Below, piece after piece: positions 26,170 through 35,461 of a DNA stretch of 64,000 nucleotides. The DNA is taken from positions 186,001 through 250,000 of the forward strand of contig NZ_QFYR01000005.1 in the NCBI RefSeq assembly GCF_003254705.1, given 5' to 3'. How positions within the stretch are numbered: the first letter of the stretch is position 1; each line of letters opens with the position of its first letter. Under the pieces are notes generated by a model, which saw only the letters and a program-made list of their open reading frames with translations, had not been told where the DNA came from and did not search any database. The position numbers and the translations under genes are program-made. This stretch comes from Phenylobacterium deserti. GTDB taxonomy: Bacteria; Pseudomonadota; Alphaproteobacteria; Caulobacterales; Caulobacteraceae.

Positions 26170-26179
26170 TACACGTGTA
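26170..26179. promoter_or_regulatory. BlaI/MecI-type operator 2
   Basis: TACACGTGTA, a perfect 10-bp palindrome of the TACA-N2-TGTA type, centred 23 bp from operator 1, about two helical turns, so two repressor dimers could sit on one DNA face. Confidence 0.7.
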
Positions 26180-26224
26180 TTATCCGTAATGCACAGCGAA
26201 CGGTGTTTGGACTAGGATGTGGCC

Positions 26225-26590
26225 ATGAAGATCTCCGCGGCCGAGAGCCAGATCATGGACGCGCTGTGGCGCGCCGGTCCGCTGACCGCGGAAGGCGTGT
26301 TCGCGGAAGTCGGGCAGGCGCAAGGCTGGGCCAGCGGCACCGTGAAGACCCTGATCACCCGGCTGCTGAAGAAGAAGGCGATCGAGGGCCGCCGCGAAGC
26401 CGGCGGTTACCTTTACCACCCGCTGATCTCCCGCTCGGATTATGTGCTGGAGGAGAGCCAGGGCCTGGTGGACCGACTGTTCGGCGGACAGGTGGCGCCG
26501 CTGGTGGCGCATTTTGCCGAGCAGCGGGCGCTGAGCCCGCAGGACATCGCGCACCTCAAGAAGCTGATCGCGGACCTCGATGATGAGTGA
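26225..26590 (+). CDS. BlaI/MecI/CopY-family transcriptional repressor
   Basis: 121 aa, ATG at 26225; a GTG two codons earlier is possible. Winged-helix DNA-binding domain of the Penicillinase_R family: ISAAESQIMDALWRAGPLTA, ASGTVKTLITRLLKKKAIEG, RREAGGYLYHPLIS, followed by a dimerisation helix region (EESQGLVDRLFGG). In relatives the repressor is cut by the partner BlaR1 protease, releasing target promoters. Two matching operators lie just upstream. It overlaps the blaR1-like gene by 11 bp. Confidence 0.9.
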   Translation: MKISAAESQIMDALWRAGPLTAEGVFAEVGQAQGWASGTVKTLITRLLKKKAIEGRREAGGYLYHPLISRSDYVLEESQGLVDRLFGGQVAPLVAHFAEQRALSPQDIAHLKKLIADLDDE

Positions 26591-28214
26591 AGCGGCCGAG
26601 ACCCTCTTGCGGGTCAACCTGGCGGCAACCGGCGCGGTCGCCCTGGTGCTGATCCTGCGTCCACTGGTCCGGCGCAACTTCGGCGCCCGCACAGCCTATG
26701 GCCTGTGGCTGCTGCCGCTCCTCGCCGCGGTTGTGATGCTGGCGCCGCCGCGGGTGGTGACCACCCACCAGGCTGTGGCTGCAGGGCCGAACGCGGCGGC
26801 CTTTCAGCGGGACATCACGCCAGCAGCGGAGGTCGTCGAGGCCGCGCCCGCGCGAACACCTGTGCCCTGGCTGCCCATGGTCTGGGGCGCCGGGCTGGTG
26901 ATCAGCGCGGCGTGGCTGAGCATCGGCCAGCTGCGCTTCACCCGCGCCTTGAAGGCGGGCCGCGCCGGGCCAGCGGTGGTCGGCGTGGTGCGGCCGCGGA
27001 TCGTCACACCAAGCGACTTCGAGGCCCGGTACACGCTACGGGAACGCGAGCTGATCCTGGCGCACGAGCAGCGGCACATCTGGGCGAAGGACCCGCTGAT
27101 CAATGCCTTGGTCGCAGCGGCGCGCTGCCTCGCCTGGTTCAACCCGTCGGTGCATGTCATGAGCCACTTCCTGCGCATGGATCAGGAACTGGCGTGCGAC
27201 GCCGCCGTGATCGCCGCCCATCCCGGCAGCCGCCGCACCTATGCCGAGGCCATGCTCAAGACCCAGCTGGCGGCGCGCCCCTTGCCGCTCGGCTGCTATT
27301 GGCCGGCCGCCGCGGTGCGCCCGCTGCAGATGCGGATCGGCCTGTTGGCGCGCCCGCAACCCGGCCGCCGGCGCCTGCTGGCGGGAAGCGTCCTGCTGGC
27401 CGGTCTGGCCGTCGCGTTCACCGCCGGCGCTTGGAGCGCCCGGCCGCCAGAGCTCAGGATCGTGGCTGTTGCGGCGCCCGTGCAGCCGTCGGTGACGCCC
27501 CTCCCCGCGCCGGCATCTCCGGCCACTGTCGCGCCTGCCGCAGCCCAGCCAAGCAAGGCCACCGCCGACGTGGTGGTGATGACGCAGCAAGAGGCCGGCC
27601 CGACTGAGCCGCTCGCCAGCCCGCCGCCCGCGGCCGACGATCTGGTCGCGCCGCCGCCGTACGTCACCAAGATCTGGACGGTGGCGCGCCGGTCGTCCGT
27701 GCAGCCGGGGGAAGCCGTGCGGGTGATCGCCCGCATGACCGATCGCGACGGTCATGACCTGATCACCGACCTCACCGCCTTCGGATCGCAAGACGAGTTC
27801 CGCACGGGCTTCTACGAACGAGACGGCAGCCGCTATTCCCTGTTCACGGCCGTGGAGCAGCGGGGCGAGCAGTTGCTGGTGACAGCGAGCCTGAACCGCA
27901 GGTTCGCGCCGCAGACCACCGGATTCACCATCCTGAGGTCCGGCCAGACCGGCGAGATCCGCATGCCCAACGGTGAGACGGTGACGGTCACCGCCCTGGT
28001 TCGCCCCGAAACTGCGGAAGAAGCGGACGGCGTGTTTCGGGAGCGGGAGCGTGACGAGCGGCAAAGGATCGCCCACGAACAGCGGCGGGCCGCGGACGAG
28101 CGCCAGCGCCTCGCGCACGAGCGGCGGCGCGGGGCCGACGAACGCCACCGCCTCGCTATGCTGAGCCGCCCTCTGGATCCCTTCCGCTGCGGCCGGGTGG
28201 GCGCCATCTGCTGA
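26580..28214 (+). CDS. BlaR1-like M56 metallopeptidase sensor without penicillin-binding domain
   Basis: 544 aa. N-terminal membrane helices near residues 10-27, 38-56 and 98-116 frame an M56 zinc protease with H162-E163-Q-R-H166 in ILAHEQRHIW and downstream DQELACDAAVIAAHP that supplies the third ligand. After a fourth helix at about 265-283 (LLAGSVLLAGLAVAFTAGAW) comes a Pro/Ala-rich region and a periplasmic domain of ~110 aa (PPPYVTKIWTVARRSSVQPG through GFTILRSGQTGEIRMPNGE) that looks beta-sandwich-like. The C-terminus is an Arg/Glu-rich coiled stretch (RERERDERQRIAHEQRRA). There is no SxxK/KTG penicillin-binding sensor, so the signal is probably not a beta-lactam bound covalently. It would cleave or trigger cleavage of the BlaI-like repressor. 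Confidence 0.85.
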   Translation: MMSEAAETLLRVNLAATGAVALVLILRPLVRRNFGARTAYGLWLLPLLAAVVMLAPPRVVTTHQAVAAGPNAAAFQRDITPAAEVVEAAPARTPVPWLPMVWGAGLVISAAWLSIGQLRFTRALKAGRAGPAVVGVVRPRIVTPSDFEARYTLRERELILAHEQRHIWAKDPLINALVAAARCLAWFNPSVHVMSHFLRMDQELACDAAVIAAHPGSRRTYAEAMLKTQLAARPLPLGCYWPAAAVRPLQMRIGLLARPQPGRRRLLAGSVLLAGLAVAFTAGAWSARPPELRIVAVAAPVQPSVTPLPAPASPATVAPAAAQPSKATADVVVMTQQEAGPTEPLASPPPAADDLVAPPPYVTKIWTVARRSSVQPGEAVRVIARMTDRDGHDLITDLTAFGSQDEFRTGFYERDGSRYSLFTAVEQRGEQLLVTASLNRRFAPQTTGFTILRSGQTGEIRMPNGETVTVTALVRPETAEEADGVFRERERDERQRIAHEQRRAADERQRLAHERRRGADERHRLAMLSRPLDPFRCGRVGAIC

Positions 28215-28248
28215 GCCTGTCTGGGCAGCACGCAACCTGTCGAAAGTT

Positions 28249-28267
28249 GAGCCCCCTTAGGGGGCTC
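28249..28267. terminator. Hairpin, likely weak terminator after the blaR1-like gene
   Basis: An 8-bp stem (28249-28256 with 28260-28267) and 3-base loop lie 35 bp after the BlaR1-like stop, without a clear T tract. Confidence 0.4.
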
Positions 28268-28375
28268 GCGCGCCCTGCGGTTCCAAGGGGCGTTGACACG
28301 CCTCGGGCGCCGCCCCCACCTTCCGGCCACTTTGCTTCGGGCGCCGTCGCCCGAGGGGGCAGATTTCAGGCTTAA

Positions 28376-31012
28376 ATGAACGTCGTCGTCGTCGAGAGCC
28401 CGGCCAAGGCCAAGACCATCAACAAGTACCTGGGCTCGGACTACAAGGTCCTCGCCTCCTACGGCCACGTCCGTGACCTTCCGGCGAAGGACGGCTCGGT
28501 GCGTCCGGACGAGGACTTCGCCATGTCCTGGGACGTGGACGGCAAGGCCGCCAAGCGGCTGGCCGAGATCGCCGACGCCGCCAAGGGCGCCGACCGCCTG
28601 ATCCTCGCCACTGACCCCGATCGCGAGGGCGAGGCCATCTCCTGGCACGTGCTGGAGGTGCTTCAGAAGAAGAAGGCGCTGAAGTCGGCCCAGGTGCAGC
28701 GGGTGGTGTTCAACGCCATCACCAAGAGCGCCGTCACCGAGGCGATGAAGAACCCGCGCGAGCTCGACATGGAGCTGGTGGAGGCCTACCTCGCCCGCCG
28801 CGCGCTGGACTACCTCGTGGGCTTCACCCTTTCGCCGGTTCTCTGGCGCAAGCTCCCGGGCTCCCGCTCGGCCGGCCGCGTGCAGTCGGTGGCCCTGCGC
28901 CTGATCGTCGACCGCGAGCTCGAGATCGAGCGCTTCCGCACCCAGGAGTACTGGACGGTGGAGGCGCAGGTCTCCGCCGGCGCTGATCCCTTCACCGCCC
29001 GTCTGGTGAAGCATGAGGGCAAGCGGCTCACCAAGTTCGACCTCGCGAACGAGACCTCCGCCTTCGCCGCACGCGATGCGGTCAAGGCCGCGACCTTCAA
29101 GGTCTCGGCCGTGGAGAAGAAGCCCGGCAAGCGCTCGCCACCGCCGCCCTTCACCACCTCGACCCTGCAGCAGGAAGCCTCCCGCAAGCTCGGCTTCAAC
29201 GCCCAGCGCACCATGCAGGCGGCGCAGAAGCTCTACGAGGGCGTCGACATCGGCGGCGAAACCGTCGGCCTGATCACCTATATGCGGACCGACGGCGTGC
29301 AGGTCGCGCCGGAAGCGCTGGACGAAGCGCGCGTGGTGATCGGCGGCGTGTACGGCAAGGAATATGTGCCGGAGAAGCCCCGCTTCTATTCTACCAAGGC
29401 CAAGAACGCCCAGGAGGCCCACGAAGCGATCCGCCCGACCAGCCTGGCCCGCAATCCGGGCAAGCTGCGTCTCGATGGCGACCTCGGCCGGCTCTACGAG
29501 CTGATCTGGAAGCGGATGATCGCCTCGCAAATGGAAAGCGCCCGGATCGAGCGCACGACCATCGACCTGGACAGCGCGGACGGGAAGACCGGCCTGCGCG
29601 CCACGGGCCAGGTGGTGCTGTTTGACGGCTATCTCGCGGTCTACGAAGAAGGCCGCGACGATCCGGACGACGAGGAAGGCGGCCGCCTGCCTCAGGTGAA
29701 CGAAGGCGCTGACGCCCGCGTCGCCGCCGCTAAGGCCGACCAGCACTTCACCGAGCCGCCGCCGCGCTACTCCGAAGCGAGCCTCGTGAAGAAGATGGAA
29801 GAGCTCGGCATCGGCCGACCCTCGACCTACGCCTCGATCCTGACCGTGCTGCGCGACCGCGCCTACGTGAGGATGGAGAAGAACCGCTTCGTGCCGGAAG
29901 ACAAAGGCCGCCTGGTCACCGTCTTCTTGGAGGAGTTCTTCCGCAAGTACGTGGAGTACGACTTCACGGCCGCACTGGAGGAGCGACTGGACCTGGTCTC
30001 GGCCGGCGAGCTCGACTGGAAGGTGCTGCTGCGCGACTTCTGGACGGACTTCCACGCCAAGACTGAAGAGATCGGCACCTTGCGCACCCGCGAGGTGCTG
30101 GACAGCTTGGACACGGCCCTGGCGCCGTTCCTCTACCCGCCCAAGCAGGACGGGTCGGACGAGCGCGCCTGCCCCACCTGCGGCGCAGGTCGCCTGAGTC
30201 TCAAGACCAGCCGGTTCGGTCCGTTCGTCGGCTGCTCGAACTATCCGGAATGCCGCTACACTCGCCCGATCGGCCAGGCTGAAGGGGGCGAAGGCGGCGA
30301 AAGCGGCGACCGCGAGCTCGGGACCGATCCCGAAACCGGGGAGACGGTGTTCCTGAAGTCCGGCCGCTTCGGCCCGTACGTCCAGCTGGGCGAAGGGGAC
30401 AAGCCGAAGCGCTCCAGCCTGCCGAAGGGTTGGTCGGCCGCCGACATGGACCTGGAGAAGGGTCTGCGTCTGCTGCGGCTTCCCCGTGAGGTGGGTCCGC
30501 ACCCGGAAGACGGCCAGATGATCCTGGCCGGCATCGGCCGCTACGGACCGTTTGTGCAGCACGCCGGCACCTACGCCAATCTGTCGGGCGTCGACGAGGT
30601 GTTCGAGGTCGGCCTGAACCGCGCGGTCTCGGTCCTGGCGGAGAAGCGCGCGGGCGCTTCGGCCCGCCGAGGCGGCGAGGCCACCGCGTTGAAGGAACTG
30701 GGCGCGCACCCGACGGACGGCCAACCGGTTCGCGTTCTGGCGGGTCGCTACGGGCCCTACATCAAGCACGGCTCCACCAACGCCAACATTCCGCGGGGCG
30801 CCGACCCGCAGGAGATCACCCTGGAACAGGCGGTCGCCCTGATCGCCGAGCGGGAAGCCAAAGGCGGCGGGGCCAAGAAGAAGCCGGCCAAGGCCGCAAA
30901 GGCGACCAAGGCCAAGGCTGAGCCGAAGGCGGCGGCGAAAAAGACCACCGCGGCCAAGAAGGCGCCCGCCAAGAAGACCGCGTCCAAGAAGAAGGTGGCG
31001 GAGGAGGCCTGA
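28376..31012 (+). CDS. topA: DNA topoisomerase I (type IA)
   Basis: 878 aa. TOPRIM domain at the N-terminus (MNVVVVESPAKAKTINKYLG, LATDPDREGEAISWH with the acidic metal site), then LPGSRSAGRVQSVALRLIVD, the catalytic Tyr in GLITYMRTDG (around residue 302), and EAHEAIRPT. A C-terminal zinc ribbon CPTCGAGRLSLKTSRFGPF ... CSNYPEC is followed by further TopA C-terminal repeats (VFLKSGRFGPYVQLG, VLAGRYGPYIKHGSTNANIP) and a Lys/Ala-rich tail that probably binds DNA. It relaxes negative supercoils. A 101-bp gap leads to rnr on the same strand. Confidence 0.97.
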   Translation: MNVVVVESPAKAKTINKYLGSDYKVLASYGHVRDLPAKDGSVRPDEDFAMSWDVDGKAAKRLAEIADAAKGADRLILATDPDREGEAISWHVLEVLQKKKALKSAQVQRVVFNAITKSAVTEAMKNPRELDMELVEAYLARRALDYLVGFTLSPVLWRKLPGSRSAGRVQSVALRLIVDRELEIERFRTQEYWTVEAQVSAGADPFTARLVKHEGKRLTKFDLANETSAFAARDAVKAATFKVSAVEKKPGKRSPPPPFTTSTLQQEASRKLGFNAQRTMQAAQKLYEGVDIGGETVGLITYMRTDGVQVAPEALDEARVVIGGVYGKEYVPEKPRFYSTKAKNAQEAHEAIRPTSLARNPGKLRLDGDLGRLYELIWKRMIASQMESARIERTTIDLDSADGKTGLRATGQVVLFDGYLAVYEEGRDDPDDEEGGRLPQVNEGADARVAAAKADQHFTEPPPRYSEASLVKKMEELGIGRPSTYASILTVLRDRAYVRMEKNRFVPEDKGRLVTVFLEEFFRKYVEYDFTAALEERLDLVSAGELDWKVLLRDFWTDFHAKTEEIGTLRTREVLDSLDTALAPFLYPPKQDGSDERACPTCGAGRLSLKTSRFGPFVGCSNYPECRYTRPIGQAEGGEGGESGDRELGTDPETGETVFLKSGRFGPYVQLGEGDKPKRSSLPKGWSAADMDLEKGLRLLRLPREVGPHPEDGQMILAGIGRYGPFVQHAGTYANLSGVDEVFEVGLNRAVSVLAEKRAGASARRGGEATALKELGAHPTDGQPVRVLAGRYGPYIKHGSTNANIPRGADPQEITLEQAVALIAEREAKGGGAKKKPAKAAKATKAKAEPKAAAKKTTAAKKAPAKKTASKKKVAEEA

Positions 31013-31113
31013 CCGCCTCCGTTTCCGCCCCGCCTTCGCCGCCGCGGCTGCGCGGCGTTCGAGCTGAACAAGAACTCGGGAGCCGAGGAGGCGTTTGGTG
31101 CTAACACAGCACC

Positions 31114-33453
31114 ATGGCCCGTCCTCCTCGCACGCCCAAGCCGCCCCGTTCGACCTCGCGTCAGCCGCAGGGGCTCCCTGATCGGGACACGCTGGTCAAT
31201 TACCTGCGCGAAACGGGTGAAGCCGATCGGGCGGCGATCGCCCGCGCGTTCGGGCTGAAAGGCGCGGACCGCCGCGCGTTGCGTGAGATGCTGAAGGAGT
31301 TGGAGGGCGAAGGCACGGTGGCTCGCCGGGGCCGGAGCGGCTTTGCGCAAGTCGGCGCCCTGCCCGAAGTCGGCGTCGTGGACGTTTCCGAACGCGATGC
31401 GGACGGCGAACTGCTGGTGAAGCTGGTTAAGGGCGAGGACGCGCCGCTGGTGATCCTGGCGCCTGACCGCGAGGCCGAGGCCGGCCAGGCGCCCGGCTTG
31501 GGCGACCGCCTGCTGGTCCGCTTCGTGCGCCTGGAGAGCGGCGAGTACGAAGCCCGCCTGATCAAGCGCCTGGGCCAGAGCGCTCACCGGATACTCGGTG
31601 TGATCCGCAAGGGCCGGCGGGAGGTGCGCGTCGAGCCGGTGGACCGCCGGGTCAAGGACAGCCTGCTGCTGAGCGCTGAGGACGGCGAGAAGCTGCGAGA
31701 CGGCGATCTGGTCTTGGCCGCCGTGGGCGCCCAGGAGAAGCGCTACGGTCCGCATCGCGGCAAGGTGCTGGAGGTCGTCGGCCGGGAGGACGAGCCCCGG
31801 GCCGCCTCGCTGATCGCCATTCACTCGCACGGCATCCCGACCGGCTTCAGCGAGGCGGCGGAGGCGGAAGCCGAGCAGGCCGAGCAGCCGACGCTGTCCG
31901 GCCGAGAGGACCTGCGGGACGTGCCGCTGATCACGATCGACCCGGCTGACGCGCGAGACCACGACGACGCCGTCTACGCGGAGCCGGACACCGACGAAGG
32001 CAACCCCGGCGGCTGGATCGTCTGGGTCGCCATCGCCGACGTCGCCGCCTACGTCCGTTCCGGTTCGGCGCTCGACCGTGAAGCCCGTAACAAGGGCAAC
32101 AGCGTCTACTTCCCCGACCGGGTGGAGCCGATGCTGCCCGAGCGGCTGTCGAATGGCCTATGCTCGCTTCGTGAGGGCGAGAACCGCGCCACCATGGCGG
32201 TACGAATGGTGTTCGGGGCCGACGGACGCAAGCGCTCGCACCGCTTCGTCCGCGGGCTGATGCGCTCGGCGGCCAAGCTGTCCTACGAGCAGGCGCAGGC
32301 GGCGATCGACGGCAAGCCGGACGACAAGACCGGGCCGATCCTGGAGACCATCCTGAAGCCGCTCTGGGCCGCCTACGAAACCATGAAGAAGGGACGAGAC
32401 GCCCGCTCGCCGGTGGCCATCGAGAGCACCGAGCGCAAGATCGTCATCGACAAGGAAGGCAAGGTCGTCTCGATCACGCCCCGCACCTCGCTGGAAGCCC
32501 ACCGGCTGATCGAGGAAATGATGATCCAGGCGAACGTCTGCGCGGCCGAAACCCTGGAGTCCAAGCGCACGCCGCTGGTCTATCGGGTGCACGACGAGCC
32601 AAGCCCCGAGAAGCTGATGAACCTGGTCGACTTCCTGTCGACGCTGAACATCGCCTGGACCAAGGGCGAGGCGCCGCGCACTGAGCGGTTCAACCGCCTG
32701 CTCGACCAGGTCCGTGACACGCCGCACTTCGACATCGTGAACGAGGTCGTCCTGCGCACCCAGATGCAGGCGCACTACTCGAGCGACAACATCGGCCACT
32801 ATGGCCTGAACCTCGCCCGCTACGCCCACTACACCTCGCCCATCCGCCGCTACGCCGACTTGATCGTGCACCGCGCCCTGATCCGCGCGCTGAAGCTCGG
32901 TGACGACGGCCTGACCGACCAGGACGTGGCGATGATCAAGGATACGGCCGAGCGGATCACCGCCGCCGAGCGGCGCGCCATGGCCGCCGAGCGCGACGCC
33001 ACCGACCGCTATGTGGCGTCGTTCCTGTCCGACAAGGTCGGCGCGACCTTCCAGGGCAAGATCACCGGGGTGACGCGGTTCGGCCTGTTCGTTCGACTGG
33101 CGGACACCGGCGCGGACGGACTGGTGCCGGTCTCAAGCCTGGGCGGCGAGTTCTTCATCCACGACGATCGCGCCCACGCTCTGGTGGGCGAGCGCAGCGG
33201 CGCGCGCTGGCCGCTCGGCATGAACGTGGAGGTCAAACTCACGGAGGCGACGCCGATCACTGGCGGGCTGCTGTTCGAGATGCTCAGCGAGCCGGCTCCA
33301 CCGGACCGGACCGCGCCACGGCCGAGACTAGGGTTGCGCGCGCGCAACGATCGTCGGCCGGGGGGCGGCGCAGGACGATCATTGGACCGCGGCCCAAAGC
33401 GCGGGCAGACCGAGAAGAAGCAGTCGAAGAAGAAGGGCTCTCGCCGTCGGTGA
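31114..33453 (+). CDS. rnr: Ribonuclease R
   Basis: 779 aa. N-terminal winged helix (LVNYLRETGEADRAAIARAF) and cold-shock-like OB domains, then the RNB exonuclease core with DVPLITIDPADARDHDDAVY and its four Asp, and FPDRVEPMLPERLSNGLCSL. YTSPIRRYADLIVHRAL follows, then an S1 domain (GKITGVTRFGLFVRLADTGA) and a basic Lys/Arg tail. RNase R degrades structured RNA 3' to 5' and, in alphaproteobacteria, works with tmRNA and quality control. Located just after topA. Confidence 0.96.
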   Translation: MARPPRTPKPPRSTSRQPQGLPDRDTLVNYLRETGEADRAAIARAFGLKGADRRALREMLKELEGEGTVARRGRSGFAQVGALPEVGVVDVSERDADGELLVKLVKGEDAPLVILAPDREAEAGQAPGLGDRLLVRFVRLESGEYEARLIKRLGQSAHRILGVIRKGRREVRVEPVDRRVKDSLLLSAEDGEKLRDGDLVLAAVGAQEKRYGPHRGKVLEVVGREDEPRAASLIAIHSHGIPTGFSEAAEAEAEQAEQPTLSGREDLRDVPLITIDPADARDHDDAVYAEPDTDEGNPGGWIVWVAIADVAAYVRSGSALDREARNKGNSVYFPDRVEPMLPERLSNGLCSLREGENRATMAVRMVFGADGRKRSHRFVRGLMRSAAKLSYEQAQAAIDGKPDDKTGPILETILKPLWAAYETMKKGRDARSPVAIESTERKIVIDKEGKVVSITPRTSLEAHRLIEEMMIQANVCAAETLESKRTPLVYRVHDEPSPEKLMNLVDFLSTLNIAWTKGEAPRTERFNRLLDQVRDTPHFDIVNEVVLRTQMQAHYSSDNIGHYGLNLARYAHYTSPIRRYADLIVHRALIRALKLGDDGLTDQDVAMIKDTAERITAAERRAMAAERDATDRYVASFLSDKVGATFQGKITGVTRFGLFVRLADTGADGLVPVSSLGGEFFIHDDRAHALVGERSGARWPLGMNVEVKLTEATPITGGLLFEMLSEPAPPDRTAPRPRLGLRARNDRRPGGGAGRSLDRGPKRGQTEKKQSKKKGSRRR

Positions 33454-33501
33454 CCCGAGGTCGCTCTTCGAAGCTCCGGGCTCGGTGCTAAGGCTGCGAT
33501 C

Positions 33502-34209
33502 GTGTCTGAGTTCGAGAAGATCGAGAAGCCCGAGGGGCCGCCCCGCATCGCCGGGGCCCGCGCGGTTCGCCCAAAGGACGCTGCGACCCTGATCCTGGTG
33601 CGGCGCGACGGGGCCGCGCCGCGCATCCTGATGGGTCGCCGCAGCGGCGGCCACAGCTTCATGCCCAACCTTTGGGTCTTTCCCGGCGGACGTGTCGACC
33701 GGGCCGACTACCGCGCACCGCACGGGACGGACCTTCGTGCGGAGGTCGCCGCCACTTTCGAGGCGCATGCCTCAGCCGCGAGGGGCCGCGCCCTGGCGCT
33801 GGCGGCGATCCGGGAGACCTTTGAGGAGGCAGGCCTGCTGCTTGCACGCCCTGCGCCCGCGCGACCAGCGGCTGGACCCTGGCGCGAGTTTCTGGCGCAT
33901 GGCGCCCTGCCCGATCTCGCGGCCGTGGAGATCCTGGCCCGGGCGGTGACGCCGCCGGCCATCGGGAAGCGGTTCGACACCTGGTTCCTGATGGCCGACG
34001 CTGAACGTCTGATGAGCCTCGATCGGCGGCCGGACAGCGGCGAACTGGAGGAGATCGGCTGGTTCACCCACGATGAGGCGCTAAGCCTGCCGCTGCCGCA
34101 GATCACCCGCGGCATGGTGCGGGAAACCCTGGCCCGGCTTGAGCACCCTGAGCGTCCGCGACCGTACATGCGGTTCCGTCACGGCGCTGTGCGCATCGAC
34201 GCGCTGTGA
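33502..34209 (+). CDS. Nudix hydrolase
   Basis: 235 aa, GTG start. Strand FMPNLWVFPGGRVDRADYR starts the Nudix box; ALAAIRETFEEAGLLLARP carries the REXXEEXG helix, separated from GG by a ~35-residue insert. This insert architecture is that of the NUDT19/RP2-like eukaryotic and bacterial subgroup, often acting on CoA esters. C-terminal region has EEIGWFTHDEALSLPLPQIT. Substrate unproven. It precedes an SDR gene on the same strand by 60 bp; no operonic overlap. Confidence 0.85.
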   Translation: MSEFEKIEKPEGPPRIAGARAVRPKDAATLILVRRDGAAPRILMGRRSGGHSFMPNLWVFPGGRVDRADYRAPHGTDLRAEVAATFEAHASAARGRALALAAIRETFEEAGLLLARPAPARPAAGPWREFLAHGALPDLAAVEILARAVTPPAIGKRFDTWFLMADAERLMSLDRRPDSGELEEIGWFTHDEALSLPLPQITRGMVRETLARLEHPERPRPYMRFRHGAVRIDAL

Positions 34210-34269
34210 GGGACTTGGCCGGACGTCTTATCGGGCCCATCTAGCGCCTCCCGCCACTGGAGAGATCCC

Positions 34270-35130
34270 ATGTCCCAAGCATCCTCCCTGCCCGCGCTGT
34301 CGCCGGGCAAGGTCGCTGTCATCACAGGCGCGGCGAGCGGCATCGGCCTGGCCGCCGCGAAGCGGTTCGCGCAGATGGGCTTGAAGGTGGTCCTGGCCGA
34401 CTTGGGCGGCGAAAAGCTGGACGCCGCTGCGGCCGAGGCGGCGGGACTGGCCCACGCACCGGACGACGTGCTCGCCGTTCCCACCGACGTGTCACGCTTC
34501 GAGGACCTGCAGGTCCTTGCGGAGCGGACCGCATCGCAGTTCGGCGCGCCCAACGTGCTGATGAACAACGCGGGCATCGGGGACAATCCAGGCGGTGTTG
34601 GGGAGAACCTCGCCGGGTGGCGGCGAATGCTGGACGTGAACCTCTGGGGCGTGATCCACGGGGTGCAGGCCTTTCTGCCGCAAATGGTCGCCGACACGGA
34701 GCCGCGTGTGGTGATCAACACAGGCTCCAAGCAGGGCATCACCACCCCGCCAGGCAACGCGGCCTACAATGTCTCGAAGGCCGCCTTGAAGGCCTATACG
34801 GAGGCCCTGGCGCATGAGCTGCGCAACACGCCTGGGACCGCGATCAGCGCCCACCTGCTGATCCCCGGTTTCACCTTCACCGGCATCACGGGCGTCGCTG
34901 AGAAGCCTGCGGGCGCCTGGACCGGCGAGCAGGTGGTCGACTTCATGCTGGCCAGCCTGGCGCGCGGCGACTTCTACATTCTTTGCCCAGACAACAACGT
35001 CACCCGCGAGATGGACGAGAAGCGCATGGCCTGGGCGATGGGGGACGTTATCGAGAACCGCCCGGCGCTGTCGCGGTGGCATCCAGACTTCACGGACGCC
35101 TTCGCGGCGCATATGCAGAGCGACCGCTAG
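34270..35130 (+). CDS. SDR-family NAD(P)-dependent oxidoreductase
   Basis: 286 aa, ATG after GGAGAGATCC. Classical short-chain dehydrogenase: TGAASGIGLAAAKRFAQMG (cofactor loop TGxxxGIG) then VVLADLGG, whose Asp suggests NAD preference, NNAGIGDNP, and the catalytic YxxxK in AAYNVSKAALKAYTEALAHE preceded by NTGSKQG. The C-terminal part (GAWTGEQVVDFMLASLARGD) is substrate-specific and not informative. Cytoplasmic. Substrate unknown. Confidence 0.9.
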   Translation: MSQASSLPALSPGKVAVITGAASGIGLAAAKRFAQMGLKVVLADLGGEKLDAAAAEAAGLAHAPDDVLAVPTDVSRFEDLQVLAERTASQFGAPNVLMNNAGIGDNPGGVGENLAGWRRMLDVNLWGVIHGVQAFLPQMVADTEPRVVINTGSKQGITTPPGNAAYNVSKAALKAYTEALAHELRNTPGTAISAHLLIPGFTFTGITGVAEKPAGAWTGEQVVDFMLASLARGDFYILCPDNNVTREMDEKRMAWAMGDVIENRPALSRWHPDFTDAFAAHMQSDR

Positions 35131-35138
35131 CTCAGCGG

Positions 35139-35166
35139 TTGACTTCCGCGCGCGGATTCGTATTTT
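35139..35166 (+). promoter_or_regulatory. Sigma-70-type promoter of rpmG
   Basis: TTGACT (35139-35144) and TATTTT (35161-35166) with a 16-base spacer, 64 bp before the rpmG start. Confidence 0.65.
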
Positions 35167-35229
35167 CCGCCGCTCTTTCGAACACCCGCCGGCGGGGCGC
35201 ATCCGCTTGGCCCCGCCCGAGGACCCATC

Positions 35230-35397
35230 ATGGCGAAACCCGCTTCCATCAAGATCCGCCTGAACTCGACGGCGGACACCGGCTTCTTCTACGTCACCAA
35301 GAAGAACGCCCGCACGAAGACCGACAAGCTCGTGATGAAGAAGTACGATCCCATCGCGCGCAAGCACGTCGAATTCCGCGAAGGCAAGATCAAGTAA
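35230..35397 (+). CDS. rpmG: 50S ribosomal protein L33
   Basis: 55 aa: [20 protein letters not shown], then [20 protein letters not shown] and [10 protein letters not shown], the L33 sequence of alphaproteobacteria. The Cys pairs of the zinc-binding L33 form are missing, so this is the zinc-independent type. A sigma-70 promoter precedes it and a strong terminator follows, so it is a single-gene unit. Confidence 0.97.
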   Translation: MAKPASIKIRLNSTADTGFFYVTKKNARTKTDKLVMKKYDPIARKHVEFREGKIK

Positions 35398-35421
35398 GAT
35401 CGCCTTCAGGCAGATTTCTCG

Positions 35422-35453
35422 AAACGCCCGGCCCACCGCCGGGCGTTTTGCTT
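35422..35453 (+). terminator. Intrinsic terminator of rpmG
   Basis: An 11-bp stem (35422-35432 with 35438-35448, loop CCACC) followed by TTTTGCTTT; it also lies 9 bp from the 3' end of pleD on the opposite strand. Confidence 0.85.
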
Positions 35454-35461
35454 TGTGGAGT

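Noticed and set aside
27833-30769. A 978-codon minus-strand open frame opposite topA
   Set aside because: Antisense of topA and blaR1-like coding sequence; the plus-strand proteins have clear family motifs and the antisense product has none.
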